This document shows positions 36,552-45,370 of a DNA stretch of 64,000 nt, piece by piece. The stretch's first letter is position 1. Each line of letters begins with the position of its first letter. A program made the translations under genes and the position numbers. Source of the stretch: Flavobacterium phycosphaerae (lineage in GTDB: Bacteria; Bacteroidota; Bacteroidia; Flavobacteriales; Flavobacteriaceae); the NCBI RefSeq assembly GCF_010119235.1, contig NZ_JAAATZ010000001.1, positions 92,501 through 156,500 of the forward strand. The letters are read 5' to 3'. The notes beneath the pieces are model-generated. The model saw nothing but the letters and a program-made list of their open reading frames with translations, was not told where the DNA came from and did not search any database.

Positions 36552-37139
36552 ATGAAAACAAAACTCTTCACTTTATTGTTGCTCGTGGTAGTCAGCAACA
36601 GCTTTTCGCAAACTGCCTTACAGTTGTTATCGGCAACCAAAAAATTCTATACCGCCAATTATGAAATGGATTTTGAAACCATCACTGCACTTTCGTATCC
36701 CAAAATGGTAGAAACCATTGGTAAAGAAGTGCTGCAGGAGCAACTCGACAAGTCCTACCAAAATGATGAGTACCGCTTGCGTTACCAATTGGAGAGCATG
36801 CCTTTCATCACTCGTAAAATACAAAAAATAGGAAACCAATCCTTTTGTGTGGTTAGCTGCCGTAACCCGGTGCGGTATTTTTATGAAACTAAACTATCCG
36901 CCGAAGAAGCCGCTGCCAAAATACCGATCTTACAGGAAATCAATCACACCAAAGACGTGACTTTTGAACCTAAAAGAAACAGTTTTAATGTAAAACGAAG
37001 CACCACCTATCTGGCTGTTTTTGATGAAACCACCAACGGCAACTGGGCGTTTTTCAACTTAGATGATGACCATCAAAAAGCGGCATTCAAGACTTTATTT
37101 GACGAAAAGACCCAAACGGTATTGGGATTAGGCAAATAG
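36552..37139 (+). CDS. Secreted protein of unknown function
   Basis: The product has 195 residues. The ATG at 36552 gives the signal peptide MKTKLFTLLLLVVVSNSFSQ; the ATG 15 bp earlier adds five residues and is less likely. The mature part starts with a helical stretch (LQLLSATKKFYTANYEMDFE) resembling NTF2-like accessory proteins and continues with VVSCRNPVRYFYETKLS. It ends DEKTQTVLGLGK. The role is unknown. Confidence 0.75.
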   Translation: MKTKLFTLLLLVVVSNSFSQTALQLLSATKKFYTANYEMDFETITALSYPKMVETIGKEVLQEQLDKSYQNDEYRLRYQLESMPFITRKIQKIGNQSFCVVSCRNPVRYFYETKLSAEEAAAKIPILQEINHTKDVTFEPKRNSFNVKRSTTYLAVFDETTNGNWAFFNLDDDHQKAAFKTLFDEKTQTVLGLGK

Positions 37140-37188
37140 TTTTTACCTTTACTTAACTCAAGAAAAAATCAACCAAAATCAAGATACC

Positions 37189-37299
37189 ATGGCCAAAGGA
37201 AAAGATGTACAAAAAGCCGTAAAAAAAGAACCGCTCAAAACGGCTAAAGAAAAAAAAGAGGAAAAGCGACAAAAAAAGCAAAACCCGAAAAGAGATTAA
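37189..37299 (+). CDS. 36-residue lysine-rich peptide
   Basis: The frame starts MAKGKDVQKAVKKEPLKTAK and ends in KQNPKRD, with about 40% lysine and no hydrophobic segment. It lies 49 bp after the preceding gene and directly before a perfect terminator, which supports it as a real, translated end of a transcript. I recall similar short lysine-rich products in related bacteria, but cannot verify that here. A nucleic-acid-binding role is only a guess. Confidence 0.65.
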   Translation: MAKGKDVQKAVKKEPLKTAKEKKEEKRQKKQNPKRD

Positions 37300-37300
37300 A

Positions 37301-37326
37301 AAAGTCCCGAGCAATCGGGACTTTTC
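37301..37326 (+). terminator. Terminator after the lysine-rich peptide gene
   Basis: The stem AAAGTCCCGA/TCGGGACTTT with a 4-nt loop is followed by TCTTTT. It starts one base past the stop codon and ends just before the 3' end of the convergent oxidase gene at 37329. Confidence 0.9.
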
Positions 37327-37328
37327 TT

Positions 37329-38732
37329 TTATAATTCATCCGGAAATATCTTCCCGGGATTTAAAACATTGTTGGGGTCAAATACTCGCTTGATGCTTTC
37401 CATCAGTTCTAAATGCGTACGCGAAAACGCTATATCCATAAAGTTTTTTTGCACATACCCTATGCCGTGTTCGCCTGATAATGTTCCTTTGAGCGAAACG
37501 GTTAACTCGAAAATTTCTCTGATACCTAAGGGCACTTGTTTCTTCCAATTGTCATCGGTCATCTCGCCTTTAATGATGTTCACATGCAAATTCCCATCGC
37601 CGGCATGGCCGTAGCAAACCGATTTGAAGCCGTATTTAGCACCAATTCGTTTGATGCCGCTCAGCAATTCGGGCAACATATAGCGGGGCACCACAGTATC
37701 TTCTTCTTTGTAAACTGAATTCGATTTGACCGCCTCGGCCACAGAGCGTCTCATTTTCCATAAGGCGTTCTTTTGGTCTTCGGTATCGGCAAATAACACT
37801 TCATCTATTTCAAACTGCTCTACCACCGACAATATCTTCTCGGCTTCCTGCATCAAAATATCGGGGTAATTGCCATCTACTTCAATCAGCAAGTGCGCCT
37901 GATGCTCGGGTTTGATGGTTACGCTGATGCCTTCTACAAATCGAAGCGTCCAATCGATGGCGTCGCGCTCCATAAATTCTAAAGCACTCGGCGTAATTCC
38001 GGCACGGAAAATGGCTGACACGGCTTCACAAGCTTCATTGGCTTTGTAAAACGGTACCAACATTAATACGTTATGATTGTTCTTGGGCAACAACTTTAAT
38101 ACGGCTTTGGTAATCACACCCAAAGTACCTTCGCTGCCTACCATTAATTGGGTCAAATTGTATCCTGTAGAGTTTTTCAAGGTGTTGGCTCCCGTCCAAA
38201 TGATTTCACCGTTAGGCAATACCACTTCTAAATTGAGGACATAATCTTTAGTCACGCCATATTTTAAAGCTCTGGCTCCTCCGGCGTTTTCGGCTATATT
38301 GCCTCCTATCCAACAACTGCCCATACTGCTTGGGTCGACCGGGTAAAACAAGCCTTTTTCGGCTACGGCTTCGCGCAAGACTTGATTGATAACTGCCGGT
38401 TCTACAGTAACTTGGAGGTTCTGTTCGTCAATTTCAAGTATTTTATTCAACCGTTCTGTTGACAGTCCGATACCCTCATAAATGCTTAACGCCCCGCCGC
38501 TCAAACCGGTTCGGGCTCCTATGGGTGTGGTAGGAATTTTATAGTCGTTGGCTACTTTTAGTATGGCGGCAATTTCCTGCGGGTTGGCAGGTTTTACCAC
38601 AACGCTGGGCGGAAAAACATAATCTTCGGTTTCGTCGTGACCGTAGTGGTTACGAGTAGCCATATCAGTAAAAATGAAAGCTTCGCCTACTATGGCGGTA
38701 AGTTTTTGAATTATTTCGGGATTGAGTGACAT
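37329..38732 (-). CDS. FAD-binding oxidase, GlcD/D-lactate dehydrogenase-like
   Basis: The product has 467 residues. The PCMH-type FAD domain is at about 35-215 (VVVKPANPQEIAAILKVAND, TPIGARTGLSGGALS, VDPSSMGSCWIGGNIAENAGG). The FAD-oxidase C-terminal domain shows CYGHAGDGNLHVNII and LSGEHGIGYVQ. These cytosolic or membrane-associated enzymes oxidise 2-hydroxyacids such as glycolate or D-lactate. There is no GlcE/GlcF partner beside it. The start MSLNPEIIQKLT is chosen; the upstream part of the open frame is hydrophobic nonsense running towards a dispersed repeat. Confidence 0.92.
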   Translation of the reverse strand: MSLNPEIIQKLTAIVGEAFIFTDMATRNHYGHDETEDYVFPPSVVVKPANPQEIAAILKVANDYKIPTTPIGARTGLSGGALSIYEGIGLSTERLNKILEIDEQNLQVTVEPAVINQVLREAVAEKGLFYPVDPSSMGSCWIGGNIAENAGGARALKYGVTKDYVLNLEVVLPNGEIIWTGANTLKNSTGYNLTQLMVGSEGTLGVITKAVLKLLPKNNHNVLMLVPFYKANEACEAVSAIFRAGITPSALEFMERDAIDWTLRFVEGISVTIKPEHQAHLLIEVDGNYPDILMQEAEKILSVVEQFEIDEVLFADTEDQKNALWKMRRSVAEAVKSNSVYKEEDTVVPRYMLPELLSGIKRIGAKYGFKSVCYGHAGDGNLHVNIIKGEMTDDNWKKQVPLGIREIFELTVSLKGTLSGEHGIGYVQKNFMDIAFSRTHLELMESIKRVFDPNNVLNPGKIFPDEL

Positions 38733-38788
38733 TTCTAATATATTGAGAAGTAAATGTAAGGATAACAAAAGGAAAAGACAAATCCTTT

Positions 38789-38880
38789 TTAGCCCCGATT
38801 GCAATGGAAATCCTCGAAGAGATTGTAATGGAAAGCGGGAATAGGGACTCCAAAAAAGCCCAAACCCTTCGCTCCTATCG
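38789..38880 (+). repeat. Dispersed ~85-bp element, copy D
   Basis: The element begins TAGCCCCGATTGCAATGG, has a central variant hairpin (CTC-gaa-GAG) longer than in the other copies, then GCGGGAA, and ends CCCTTCGCTCCTATCG. The end includes the stop codon of the MFS gene (38877-38875) in antisense. Confidence 0.78.
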
Positions 38881-40080
38881 CTTCTTCAAATTAGGCAAAA
38901 AATAACAGATTATCCCAATCAACGGCAGGTAAGAACACACGTGATACACGTATTGTATTGAAGTAAAATCGGCTAACTTACCCAGCAAGGCCGAGCCTAA
39001 TGCGCCCATCCCAAAGGCAAAACCATAGAAAAGTCCGGACACCATACCCAGTTTTCGAGGCAGTAATTCTTGGGCATACACCAATATAGCCGGGAAAGCC
39101 GAGGAAATAATCATACCGATGATAATCATTAAGACATCGGTCCAGAATAAATTGACATAAGGCAATAAAAGGGCAAATGGTGCCGCTCCGAAAACAGACA
39201 ACCAGATTACATATTTTCTTCCGATTTTATCGCCCAGCGGGCCGCCCATTATGGTACCGGCAGCATAAGCTATAAGGTAAATGAACATGTGGAATTGCGC
39301 CTGTTTGATAGTCAGGTGGAATTTATCAATGACATAGAACGTGTAGTAAGTGGATAAGCTGGCTGAGTAGAAAAACTTAGAAAAGATTACAATCAGCAGT
39401 ATGGCTATGGCCCATTTTACTTTGCTTTTGGTTAAGCGTTGGAAATCGGCAAAGACTACTTTTTTCTGTTGGCGGTGGATTAAATGGTCGCGGTACCAAT
39501 AGGCAATTTTCGTGATGATGGCAATGGCTATACCCGCTGCTAAAACAAACCAAAGCAGGTGTTTTTGGCTGTAGGGCACTACGATTAGGGCGACTAGTAA
39601 AGGGCCAAGTGCGGTACCGAAATTACCTCCTACCTGAAAGATAGACTGTGCTAAGCCGCGTCTTCCGCCGGAGGCCATGTTGGAGATTCGGGCCGATTCG
39701 GGGTGAAATATAGATGAACCGGTTCCGATGAGCATAACCGAAAGCAAGATCCAGTAAAAGTTATTGGCAAAAGCAATCGAAACCACTCCCGCCATAGAGA
39801 ACAGCATGCCGTAAATTTGTGAAAACGGTTTGGGATACTTATCCGTATAGTAGCCTACAAAAGGCTGGAATAGCGAAGCGGTCAGTTGAAACGCAAACGT
39901 AATCAAACCGATTTGAGAGAAGGACAAGTTGTAGTTCTGCTTCAAAATAGGATATACCGAAGGAATCACTGCCTGAATTAAATCGTTCAGCAAATGCGCA
40001 AAGCTGATGGAAAACAGTATAGAGTAGACTGTTTTTTGGGCTAAATCCTTTTTTGACGTTGCGTTTACAATTGAGTCCAT
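38875..40080 (-). CDS. MFS transporter, fosmidomycin-resistance (Fsr)-like
   Basis: The product has 401 residues and twelve transmembrane helices. The N-terminal SISFAHLLNDLIQAVIPSVYPILK and the loop GYYTDKYPKPF between helices 2 and 3 are typical of the Fsr group of drug efflux proteins. The gene starts on the base after the stop codon of the AEC transporter, so the two form an operon. The substrate is unknown. Confidence 0.9.
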   Translation of the reverse strand: MDSIVNATSKKDLAQKTVYSILFSISFAHLLNDLIQAVIPSVYPILKQNYNLSFSQIGLITFAFQLTASLFQPFVGYYTDKYPKPFSQIYGMLFSMAGVVSIAFANNFYWILLSVMLIGTGSSIFHPESARISNMASGGRRGLAQSIFQVGGNFGTALGPLLVALIVVPYSQKHLLWFVLAAGIAIAIITKIAYWYRDHLIHRQQKKVVFADFQRLTKSKVKWAIAILLIVIFSKFFYSASLSTYYTFYVIDKFHLTIKQAQFHMFIYLIAYAAGTIMGGPLGDKIGRKYVIWLSVFGAAPFALLLPYVNLFWTDVLMIIIGMIISSAFPAILVYAQELLPRKLGMVSGLFYGFAFGMGALGSALLGKLADFTSIQYVYHVCSYLPLIGIICYFLPNLKKR

Positions 40081-40992
40081 TTAAAAAGTGTTTAAAATGA
40101 AATACCAAAAAGCCAGTGAGATAAACGACAGCGGGATACCGATACCTACCATCATACTGCTCAACTTGGGTTTCAAGCCATAATTAGAAGCCAATATCGC
40201 TCCGGTAATCATAGGCGCCATAGCCGATTCCATGATGGAAACGTCAACCGCTAAGCCTTTTCCGCCCAAAATGATTTTATACAACACCAAGAAAACAGCC
40301 GGTGTGATGAACAGTTTGAACAACAATCCCAAGCGAAGGAATTTCCAGTGCTGGCTGCGTTTGTCAATCTTGAGCTGTAAGCCTACCGCTACCAGGGCCA
40401 CCGGCGTTACTGTAGCACCCAATTTTTGGAAAACGGTTTGAAAGTGGTCGTTAAAATCTACTTTCATCACGTTCATGATACAAGCAACAACAAAGGCTAT
40501 AAACGGGGGGAACAGCAATATTTTTTTGATGATTTCGTTGCGGCTGGGCTCGCCTTTGGCAAAGATACCCGCAGTGATAATACCCAATGTGGCCATTACG
40601 ACAAACGAACCGGGCTGATCCACTATGATGGCGGTCTTCAATCCTTCTTCGCCATAAAGGGCCTGTATGATAGGAAAACCAACAAAAGAAGTATTCCCCA
40701 AACCAGCCGTGATGACTAAACAGCCTATCAATCGGTTGGGCCAGCCTAATCGTTTTCCGAGGGTATAGAAAAAAGCAAACGACAGCATAAAGCCAATCCA
40801 CGCAATGCCCAAAGGAAACAACAAATCAGTAGAAATGGAAACCTTAGGAATATAGAACAAGGCCAAAGCCGGCAGCGCTATATAAATAACAAATTGGTTA
40901 AGGGCTAAGTGTCCGTTTTTGGGGAAGGCGGTTATGCGTTGCATGCCCAAACCCATAAGTAAGCAAAGAAAAACTAGTAGAATGTTATCCAT
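40081..40992 (-). CDS. AEC (auxin efflux carrier) family transporter
   Basis: The product has 303 residues. It has about ten transmembrane helices in two five-helix halves, with the family feature GNTSFVGFPIIQALYG in the N-terminal half and ESAMAPMITGAILA in the C-terminal half. The start MDNILLVFLCLLMGLGM opens directly into the first helix; the 44 upstream codons in the longer frame are unlikely. AEC proteins of bacteria carry organic acids such as malate or malonate. It is the first gene of a two-gene operon with the MFS transporter. Confidence 0.88.
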   Translation of the reverse strand: MDNILLVFLCLLMGLGMQRITAFPKNGHLALNQFVIYIALPALALFYIPKVSISTDLLFPLGIAWIGFMLSFAFFYTLGKRLGWPNRLIGCLVITAGLGNTSFVGFPIIQALYGEEGLKTAIIVDQPGSFVVMATLGIITAGIFAKGEPSRNEIIKKILLFPPFIAFVVACIMNVMKVDFNDHFQTVFQKLGATVTPVALVAVGLQLKIDKRSQHWKFLRLGLLFKLFITPAVFLVLYKIILGGKGLAVDVSIMESAMAPMITGAILASNYGLKPKLSSMMVGIGIPLSFISLAFWYFILNTF

Positions 40993-41135
40993 TCGAAAGG
41001 GTAAAATTATTGTGCAAAGGAACGGCAAAAAAAGCAAACAGACTAAAATCAAACGTGAAAGGTTTCTTAAAAAATGCTTAGTTTCGTTTTTTGGGACAAG
41101 CATTATTTTACTAAATTTACCCAAACGATTTTCCT

Positions 41136-42224
41136 TTGAACGACAAGGCTAACAAAAAAAGTGCTTTACACGAAAAAGACGGCATTCCGCCACCGGAGGT
41201 CTTCAGTCAGTCGGCTATGGCCAACATTGTCCGTAAGCGGCAAGTACAACCTTCGGCACCGGAGCTGATTGCCGGTATTTTGGCCCAAGACAAAGTAGCC
41301 TTGAGTCGAGCCATTACCTTGGTGGAAAGTACCAACAACAGCCATTTATCCAAAGCCAATGAAATCATTTCGGGTTGTTTGCCTCATGCCAACCAATCGG
41401 TCAGAATAGGCATTACCGGCGTTCCCGGGGTGGGAAAAAGTACGTTTATAGAAGCGTTTGGCAGCTACTTAACCGCTATGGGTAAAAAAGTAGCGGTCTT
41501 GGCGGTTGACCCTAGCAGTACGATTTCGCACGGGAGCATTTTGGGCGATAAGACCCGTATGGAAGAGCTGGTTAAAGATGACAATGCTTATATCCGTCCG
41601 AGTGCTTCGGGAGAAACCCTGGGCGGGGTGGCTCGAAAGACCCGTGAAACCATTATCCTTTGTGAAGCCGCAGGTTTTGACACCATCATCATTGAAACGG
41701 TAGGCGTCGGACAAAGCGAAACGGCGGTGCACAGCATGGTCGATTTCTTTTTGTTACTAAAAATATCGGGAGCCGGCGATGAACTGCAGGGCATCAAACG
41801 CGGTATTATGGAAATGGCAGATGCTATTGTCATCAACAAAGCCGATGGGGATAATGTGGCTAAAGCCAAATTGGCTAAAACCGAATTCAACAGGGCTTTG
41901 CACTTGTTTCCGGCTAAAAGTTCGGGGTGGACCCCAACAGTTTCTACTTGTAGTGCTTTTGAAAAAACCGGTATTGATGCTGTTTGGGAAACCATTACCG
42001 CTTATCTAACTTTAGTCAAAAGCAACCACTATTTCGAAAACAAGCGTCAGGAACAAAGTTTGTACTGGATGCTGGAAACCATCAACGAACAGTTGAAACA
42101 AAACTTTTACCAACACCCTGATATTGCTGAACTACTGGCTACCAGCCAACAAGAAGTACTTCAAAACAAAATCTCTCCTTTTGCCGCGGCACAGAATTTG
42201 CTGACACATTACTTTAAAAAGTAA
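41136..42224 (+). CDS. meaB: Methylmalonyl-CoA mutase-associated GTPase MeaB
   Basis: The product has 362 residues. MeaB is the GTP-dependent chaperone that loads adenosylcobalamin onto methylmalonyl-CoA mutase and protects it. It has GITGVPGVGKSTFIEAFG (Walker A near 95-102), AVDPSSTISHGSILGDKTRM, ETVGVGQSE and the base motif NKAD. The start is a TTG; the first ATG is 27 codons later and would cut conserved sequence. The C-terminal dimerisation arm (EQSLYWMLETINEQLKQ) is present. The mutase genes are not in this window. Confidence 0.94.
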   Translation: MNDKANKKSALHEKDGIPPPEVFSQSAMANIVRKRQVQPSAPELIAGILAQDKVALSRAITLVESTNNSHLSKANEIISGCLPHANQSVRIGITGVPGVGKSTFIEAFGSYLTAMGKKVAVLAVDPSSTISHGSILGDKTRMEELVKDDNAYIRPSASGETLGGVARKTRETIILCEAAGFDTIIIETVGVGQSETAVHSMVDFFLLLKISGAGDELQGIKRGIMEMADAIVINKADGDNVAKAKLAKTEFNRALHLFPAKSSGWTPTVSTCSAFEKTGIDAVWETITAYLTLVKSNHYFENKRQEQSLYWMLETINEQLKQNFYQHPDIAELLATSQQEVLQNKISPFAAAQNLLTHYFKK

Positions 42225-42298
42225 AAGTGAGTTGCGTAGTCCTTATTACTTTTTCTGAAGTTCCTTAGTAGTTTTTAGAATGTTGCTGAACACTTTGT

Positions 42299-42364
42299 CA
42301 AAAGATGTACATGTTTCTACCCAAAGATGTACATGTTTTAGTCAAATGATGTACATCTTTTAGT
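42299..42364. repeat. Three tandem 22-bp repeats with GATGTACAT cores
   Basis: Units start at 42299, 42321 and 42343. Each has a palindromic ATGTACAT core, flanked by CAAA on the left and TTTT or TTTC on the right, and the last core is a perfect GATGTACATC. The period is two helical turns, so the sites face the same side of the DNA. They end 49 bp before the HU-like gene. Confidence 0.85.
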
Positions 42365-42413
42365 GTAGTAGTCAGCAGCAAAGTAAAACAGTAACCTTAT
42401 AAATTCAAAAAGT

Positions 42414-42797
42414 ATGGCTGTTACGTTTAAAATGATTCCCAAAAAGAACATGCAGGTTAGCCCACCCGAGGTTAAATACTACCCTTGTGCGGTGAGTCAG
42501 GGCAGAGTAGATTTAGACACCTTATCCCAAATAGTGGCTTCGCGCTCTACGGTAAGTGAGGCCGATTGTTATGGTGTGATTGTAGGATTGACTAGGGCAA
42601 TAGGAGAATCGCTCCTGAATGGTCATATCGTAGATATTGATTTTTTGGGTTCGTTTGCGCTGACTTTGCAAGGCACTGCTGCCGACAGTGAAGCCGATTT
42701 AGGCAAGGCTAACATCAAAAAAACTAAAGTGATTTTCAGTCCGTCTAAGGGATTGAAATCAAGATTAAAAGAAATTAGCTTTAAGCGACTGCGGTAA
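42414..42797 (+). CDS. HU-like DNA-binding protein
   Basis: The product has 127 residues of the Bacteroidetes HU-like family, whose N-terminal part differs from classical HU. It has VDLDTLSQIVASRSTVSEAD, then a beta-arm region LNGHIVDIDFLGSFALTL and IKKTKVIFSPSKGLKSRL. It is basic and expected to bind and bend DNA in the nucleoid. The three 22-bp repeats upstream are the obvious candidate for its regulation, possibly by the protein itself. A terminator follows. Confidence 0.88.
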   Translation: MAVTFKMIPKKNMQVSPPEVKYYPCAVSQGRVDLDTLSQIVASRSTVSEADCYGVIVGLTRAIGESLLNGHIVDIDFLGSFALTLQGTAADSEADLGKANIKKTKVIFSPSKGLKSRLKEISFKRLR

Positions 42798-42806
42798 CAA
42801 AAAAAA

Positions 42807-42834
42807 TCCCGAACCACTTAATGACTCGGGATTC
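42807..42834 (+). terminator. Terminator of the HU-like gene
   Basis: The stem AATCCCGA/TCGGGATT has a loop of about 12 nt and is followed by CTAAATC. It starts about 10 nt past the stop. Confidence 0.75.
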
Positions 42835-43276
42835 TAAATCTAACTAACTTATTCTATTATTATATTACTGGAATTCTATTGGACAAAAGGGGGATTATTT
42901 GTTTGATTACTAAAAAATTGTTGTCCTAAAAGTCGGTGGCAAACGCGTCCGACTTTAGGGAACAACTCAAATAAACCACAATATTTATTTAACTTTACGT
43001 CGATGGATAAATCGTTAAAATTTAGGTTTCCTAACGCTTCTTCTATGCCTTAATCTTAACTACTAACAAATTTCAAATAATTGCCCCTAGCAATTGATGG
43101 GCAAAAAACTATATTTACGCTGTTGGATAAACCAAAAAAAAATACCGTTGTTTAACGGGTACAAAAATGAGGTTCCGGCGGTATTTATTTAATTACTGTT
43201 CGAGTTACTTTGTAGAATACAGGAATTTAAAGGTTTCCTATCCGAAGCCAACGGTAGGAAAGCACTAACAGCGTAA
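42835..43276. other. 440-bp intergenic region with several inverted repeats
   Basis: No open frame of interest is seen. Three inverted repeats are present: CCTAAAAGTCGG/CCGACTTTAGG around 12 nt (42925-42959, extended by GTTGT/AACAAC), TTGCCC/GGGCAA near 43081-43104, and AAATACCG/CGGTATTT near 43139-43186. The region could hold the long leader of the kinase gene or an unrecognised small RNA. Nothing proves either. Confidence 0.5.
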
Positions 43277-44611
43277 ATGATTTTAAACGACCCTTTCTTT
43301 ATTGGAATTTGTTTTTTTACTATAGGCTTCTTGTCTTTGGTAGGGTTTACCAGTGCCTATCTCAACTACCTTTTCAAATCAAAAACGTATCGGTATTACA
43401 GCTTGTATATAGTAACGCTGTTGTTGTTTATTGTGGCGGTTTATGCTAAAGACACTGGTGATTTTCCCTTAAAATCAGACAGGCGCAATGTTATGCAGTT
43501 GGTGGTGGATGGGTTACAAATGCTGAGTGCTTTACTCTTTTGCGCTTTTATTTACCATGCCATGGTTTCGCAGGATGTAAAATATAAAAAACTCAAAAAG
43601 GCTTATTATTCCTTTATAGCCTTTACTGGGTTCTACTTTATCATCATGCTGCTTTTCCCTGATTTCGTTAGGGTTAGCTTTTCCTTTTTTGTACTGACGC
43701 GAGTAATTATTTATCTGATTTCGATACTGTTTTATTACCACATGGCAAAAGGGCTTAAAATAGTCTTCTTCCGTTACTTGTTTTTAGCAACAACTTTTTT
43801 ATTTGTGTCCGGGATTTTGGCTCTTTGGGACTCAACGGTCAATGCCAAAACGAGCATTTATACCGGTTTTCATTACTTATGTTATGGGTACTTCTTTGAA
43901 AATATTTGTTTTATCGGAGCCTTTATTTACAAGTATTTTATAGTGGATAAAGAAAAACGCGAAGTAGAACACCAGCACAAAATGCAGCTTTTTACCACGA
44001 AATTTGAAATACAGCAGCAAACGATGGAATACATTGGCAAAGAAATTCACGATAACATAGGTCAAAAGCTCACCTTAGCCAGTTTGTATACCCAACAATT
44101 GGAATATAAAAACACCGAACCTGACAGCAAAGAGAGTATTGACAATGTAAGCCTGTTGATTAATGAATCCTTGGCCGAGATGCGGGAATTAACAAAATCC
44201 CTTATCGACAATGCCATAGAAAAAAACAGCATTTATAAGTTGATTAAAGAAGAATGTGAACGGGTTAAGAAACTAAAGTTGTTTACGGTAAAACTCAGCT
44301 GCAACATTAAAGATATTGATTTGGATTATCAATCGAAAACCATTTTGGTTCGAATACTGCAAGAGTTTTTTCAGAATAGCATTAAGCATTCCGAATGTAA
44401 AAACTTAACTTTACAACTCAATGTTTCCGATAAAAATGTAGTACTGATGCTGGTAGACGATGGTAAGGGGTTTGACATTTCTAAAACCTACACTAACGGA
44501 ATCGGCTTAAACAACATGAAAAAAAGAACCGAAATGCTCGAGGGCCAATTTACACTGGAAAGCCAACTCAGTATAGGAACCAAAGTAACCGTAACCTTAC
44601 CACTCAAATGA
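43277..44611 (+). CDS. Membrane sensor histidine kinase (LiaS/NarX-type)
   Basis: The product has 444 residues. Seven or so transmembrane helices (about 8-220) form a 7TM-type sensor without a large periplasmic domain. The HisKA_3-type box has H258 in YIGKEIHDNIGQKLTLA, and the ATPase domain has the N-box LQEFFQNSIKHSE, DDGKGFD and GIGLNNMKKR. The partner is the response regulator that overlaps its last four bases (ATGA). The signal is unknown. Confidence 0.93.
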   Translation: MILNDPFFIGICFFTIGFLSLVGFTSAYLNYLFKSKTYRYYSLYIVTLLLFIVAVYAKDTGDFPLKSDRRNVMQLVVDGLQMLSALLFCAFIYHAMVSQDVKYKKLKKAYYSFIAFTGFYFIIMLLFPDFVRVSFSFFVLTRVIIYLISILFYYHMAKGLKIVFFRYLFLATTFLFVSGILALWDSTVNAKTSIYTGFHYLCYGYFFENICFIGAFIYKYFIVDKEKREVEHQHKMQLFTTKFEIQQQTMEYIGKEIHDNIGQKLTLASLYTQQLEYKNTEPDSKESIDNVSLLINESLAEMRELTKSLIDNAIEKNSIYKLIKEECERVKKLKLFTVKLSCNIKDIDLDYQSKTILVRILQEFFQNSIKHSECKNLTLQLNVSDKNVVLMLVDDGKGFDISKTYTNGIGLNNMKKRTEMLEGQFTLESQLSIGTKVTVTLPLK

Positions 44612-45243
44612 AAAAGACGATTGCCATAGTAGATGATCATACGTTGATTGCACAAGCGTTGAAGGGGATTATTTCTAATTTCAACAACTTTGAAGTTATT
44701 TTTGAATGTGAAAACGGTAAAGAACTCATTACCAAAATACCCACGCTTAAAAGCTTGCCCGATATTGTAATGCTCGACATCAGTATGCCGGAGATGAATG
44801 GTTTTGATACCGCATTGTGGTTGAACGAGAACTATACGGAGATTAAAATTATGGCACTGAGCATGCAAAACGATGAACAGAGTGTGATTAAAATGATTCG
44901 CAACGGCGCCAAAAGTTATCTGCTGAAAAACACGCACCCGCGTGATTTGGAAATAGCCTTAAACAAGGTTACCGAAGAAGGGTTTTATTATCCTGAATGG
45001 GTTTCCAAAATTATTTATACCAATATAAACGGTACGGCCAGCAGTTCTGTTTCCAAACTTACCGAAAGAGAAAAAGAGTTCTTGAAATATACCATCACTG
45101 AGATGAATTATAAAGAGATTGCCGAATTGATGTGCTGCAGTCCGAGAACTGTAGAAAGCTACAGAGATAATCTTTTTGAAAAACTGGGACTAAAGACCCG
45201 CGTAGGGTTGGCAGTATACGCCATGAGAAATGGTTTTTCTTAG
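44608..45243 (+). CDS. Response regulator, NarL/LuxR family
   Basis: The product has 211 residues. The receiver domain (1-120) has the acidic pair D9-D10 and the phosphorylation site D57 in VMLDISMPEMNGF. The C-terminal LuxR-type DNA-binding domain (about 148-211) has LTEREKEFLKYTITEMNYKE and SPRTVESYRDNLFEKLGLK. It should be phosphorylated by the kinase encoded just upstream, and no other gene is linked. Its target promoters are unknown. Confidence 0.95.
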   Translation: MKKTIAIVDDHTLIAQALKGIISNFNNFEVIFECENGKELITKIPTLKSLPDIVMLDISMPEMNGFDTALWLNENYTEIKIMALSMQNDEQSVIKMIRNGAKSYLLKNTHPRDLEIALNKVTEEGFYYPEWVSKIIYTNINGTASSSVSKLTEREKEFLKYTITEMNYKEIAELMCCSPRTVESYRDNLFEKLGLKTRVGLAVYAMRNGFS

Positions 45244-45260
45244 CCCTGTATAATAAAAAA

Positions 45261-45298
45261 GCCGCTTCAACAGATGGTCTTTCATCCTTTGAAGCAGC
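45261..45298. terminator. Bidirectional terminator
   Basis: GCCGCTTCAA and TTGAAGCAGC pair over 10 bp with one G-U pair around an 18-nt loop. Six T follow on the minus strand. It lies between the response regulator gene and the convergent small acidic protein gene. Confidence 0.7.
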
Positions 45299-45370
45299 CT
45301 TAAGTTGTTGAAATTCTATATTATAGTAGCTGGTCTCCTTTTATATACCTAAAGAGACCCGGACTAAGCA

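Noticed and set aside
42299..42364. CRISPR-like array (three 22-bp units)
   Set aside because: The units are contiguous without unique spacers and no cas gene is near.
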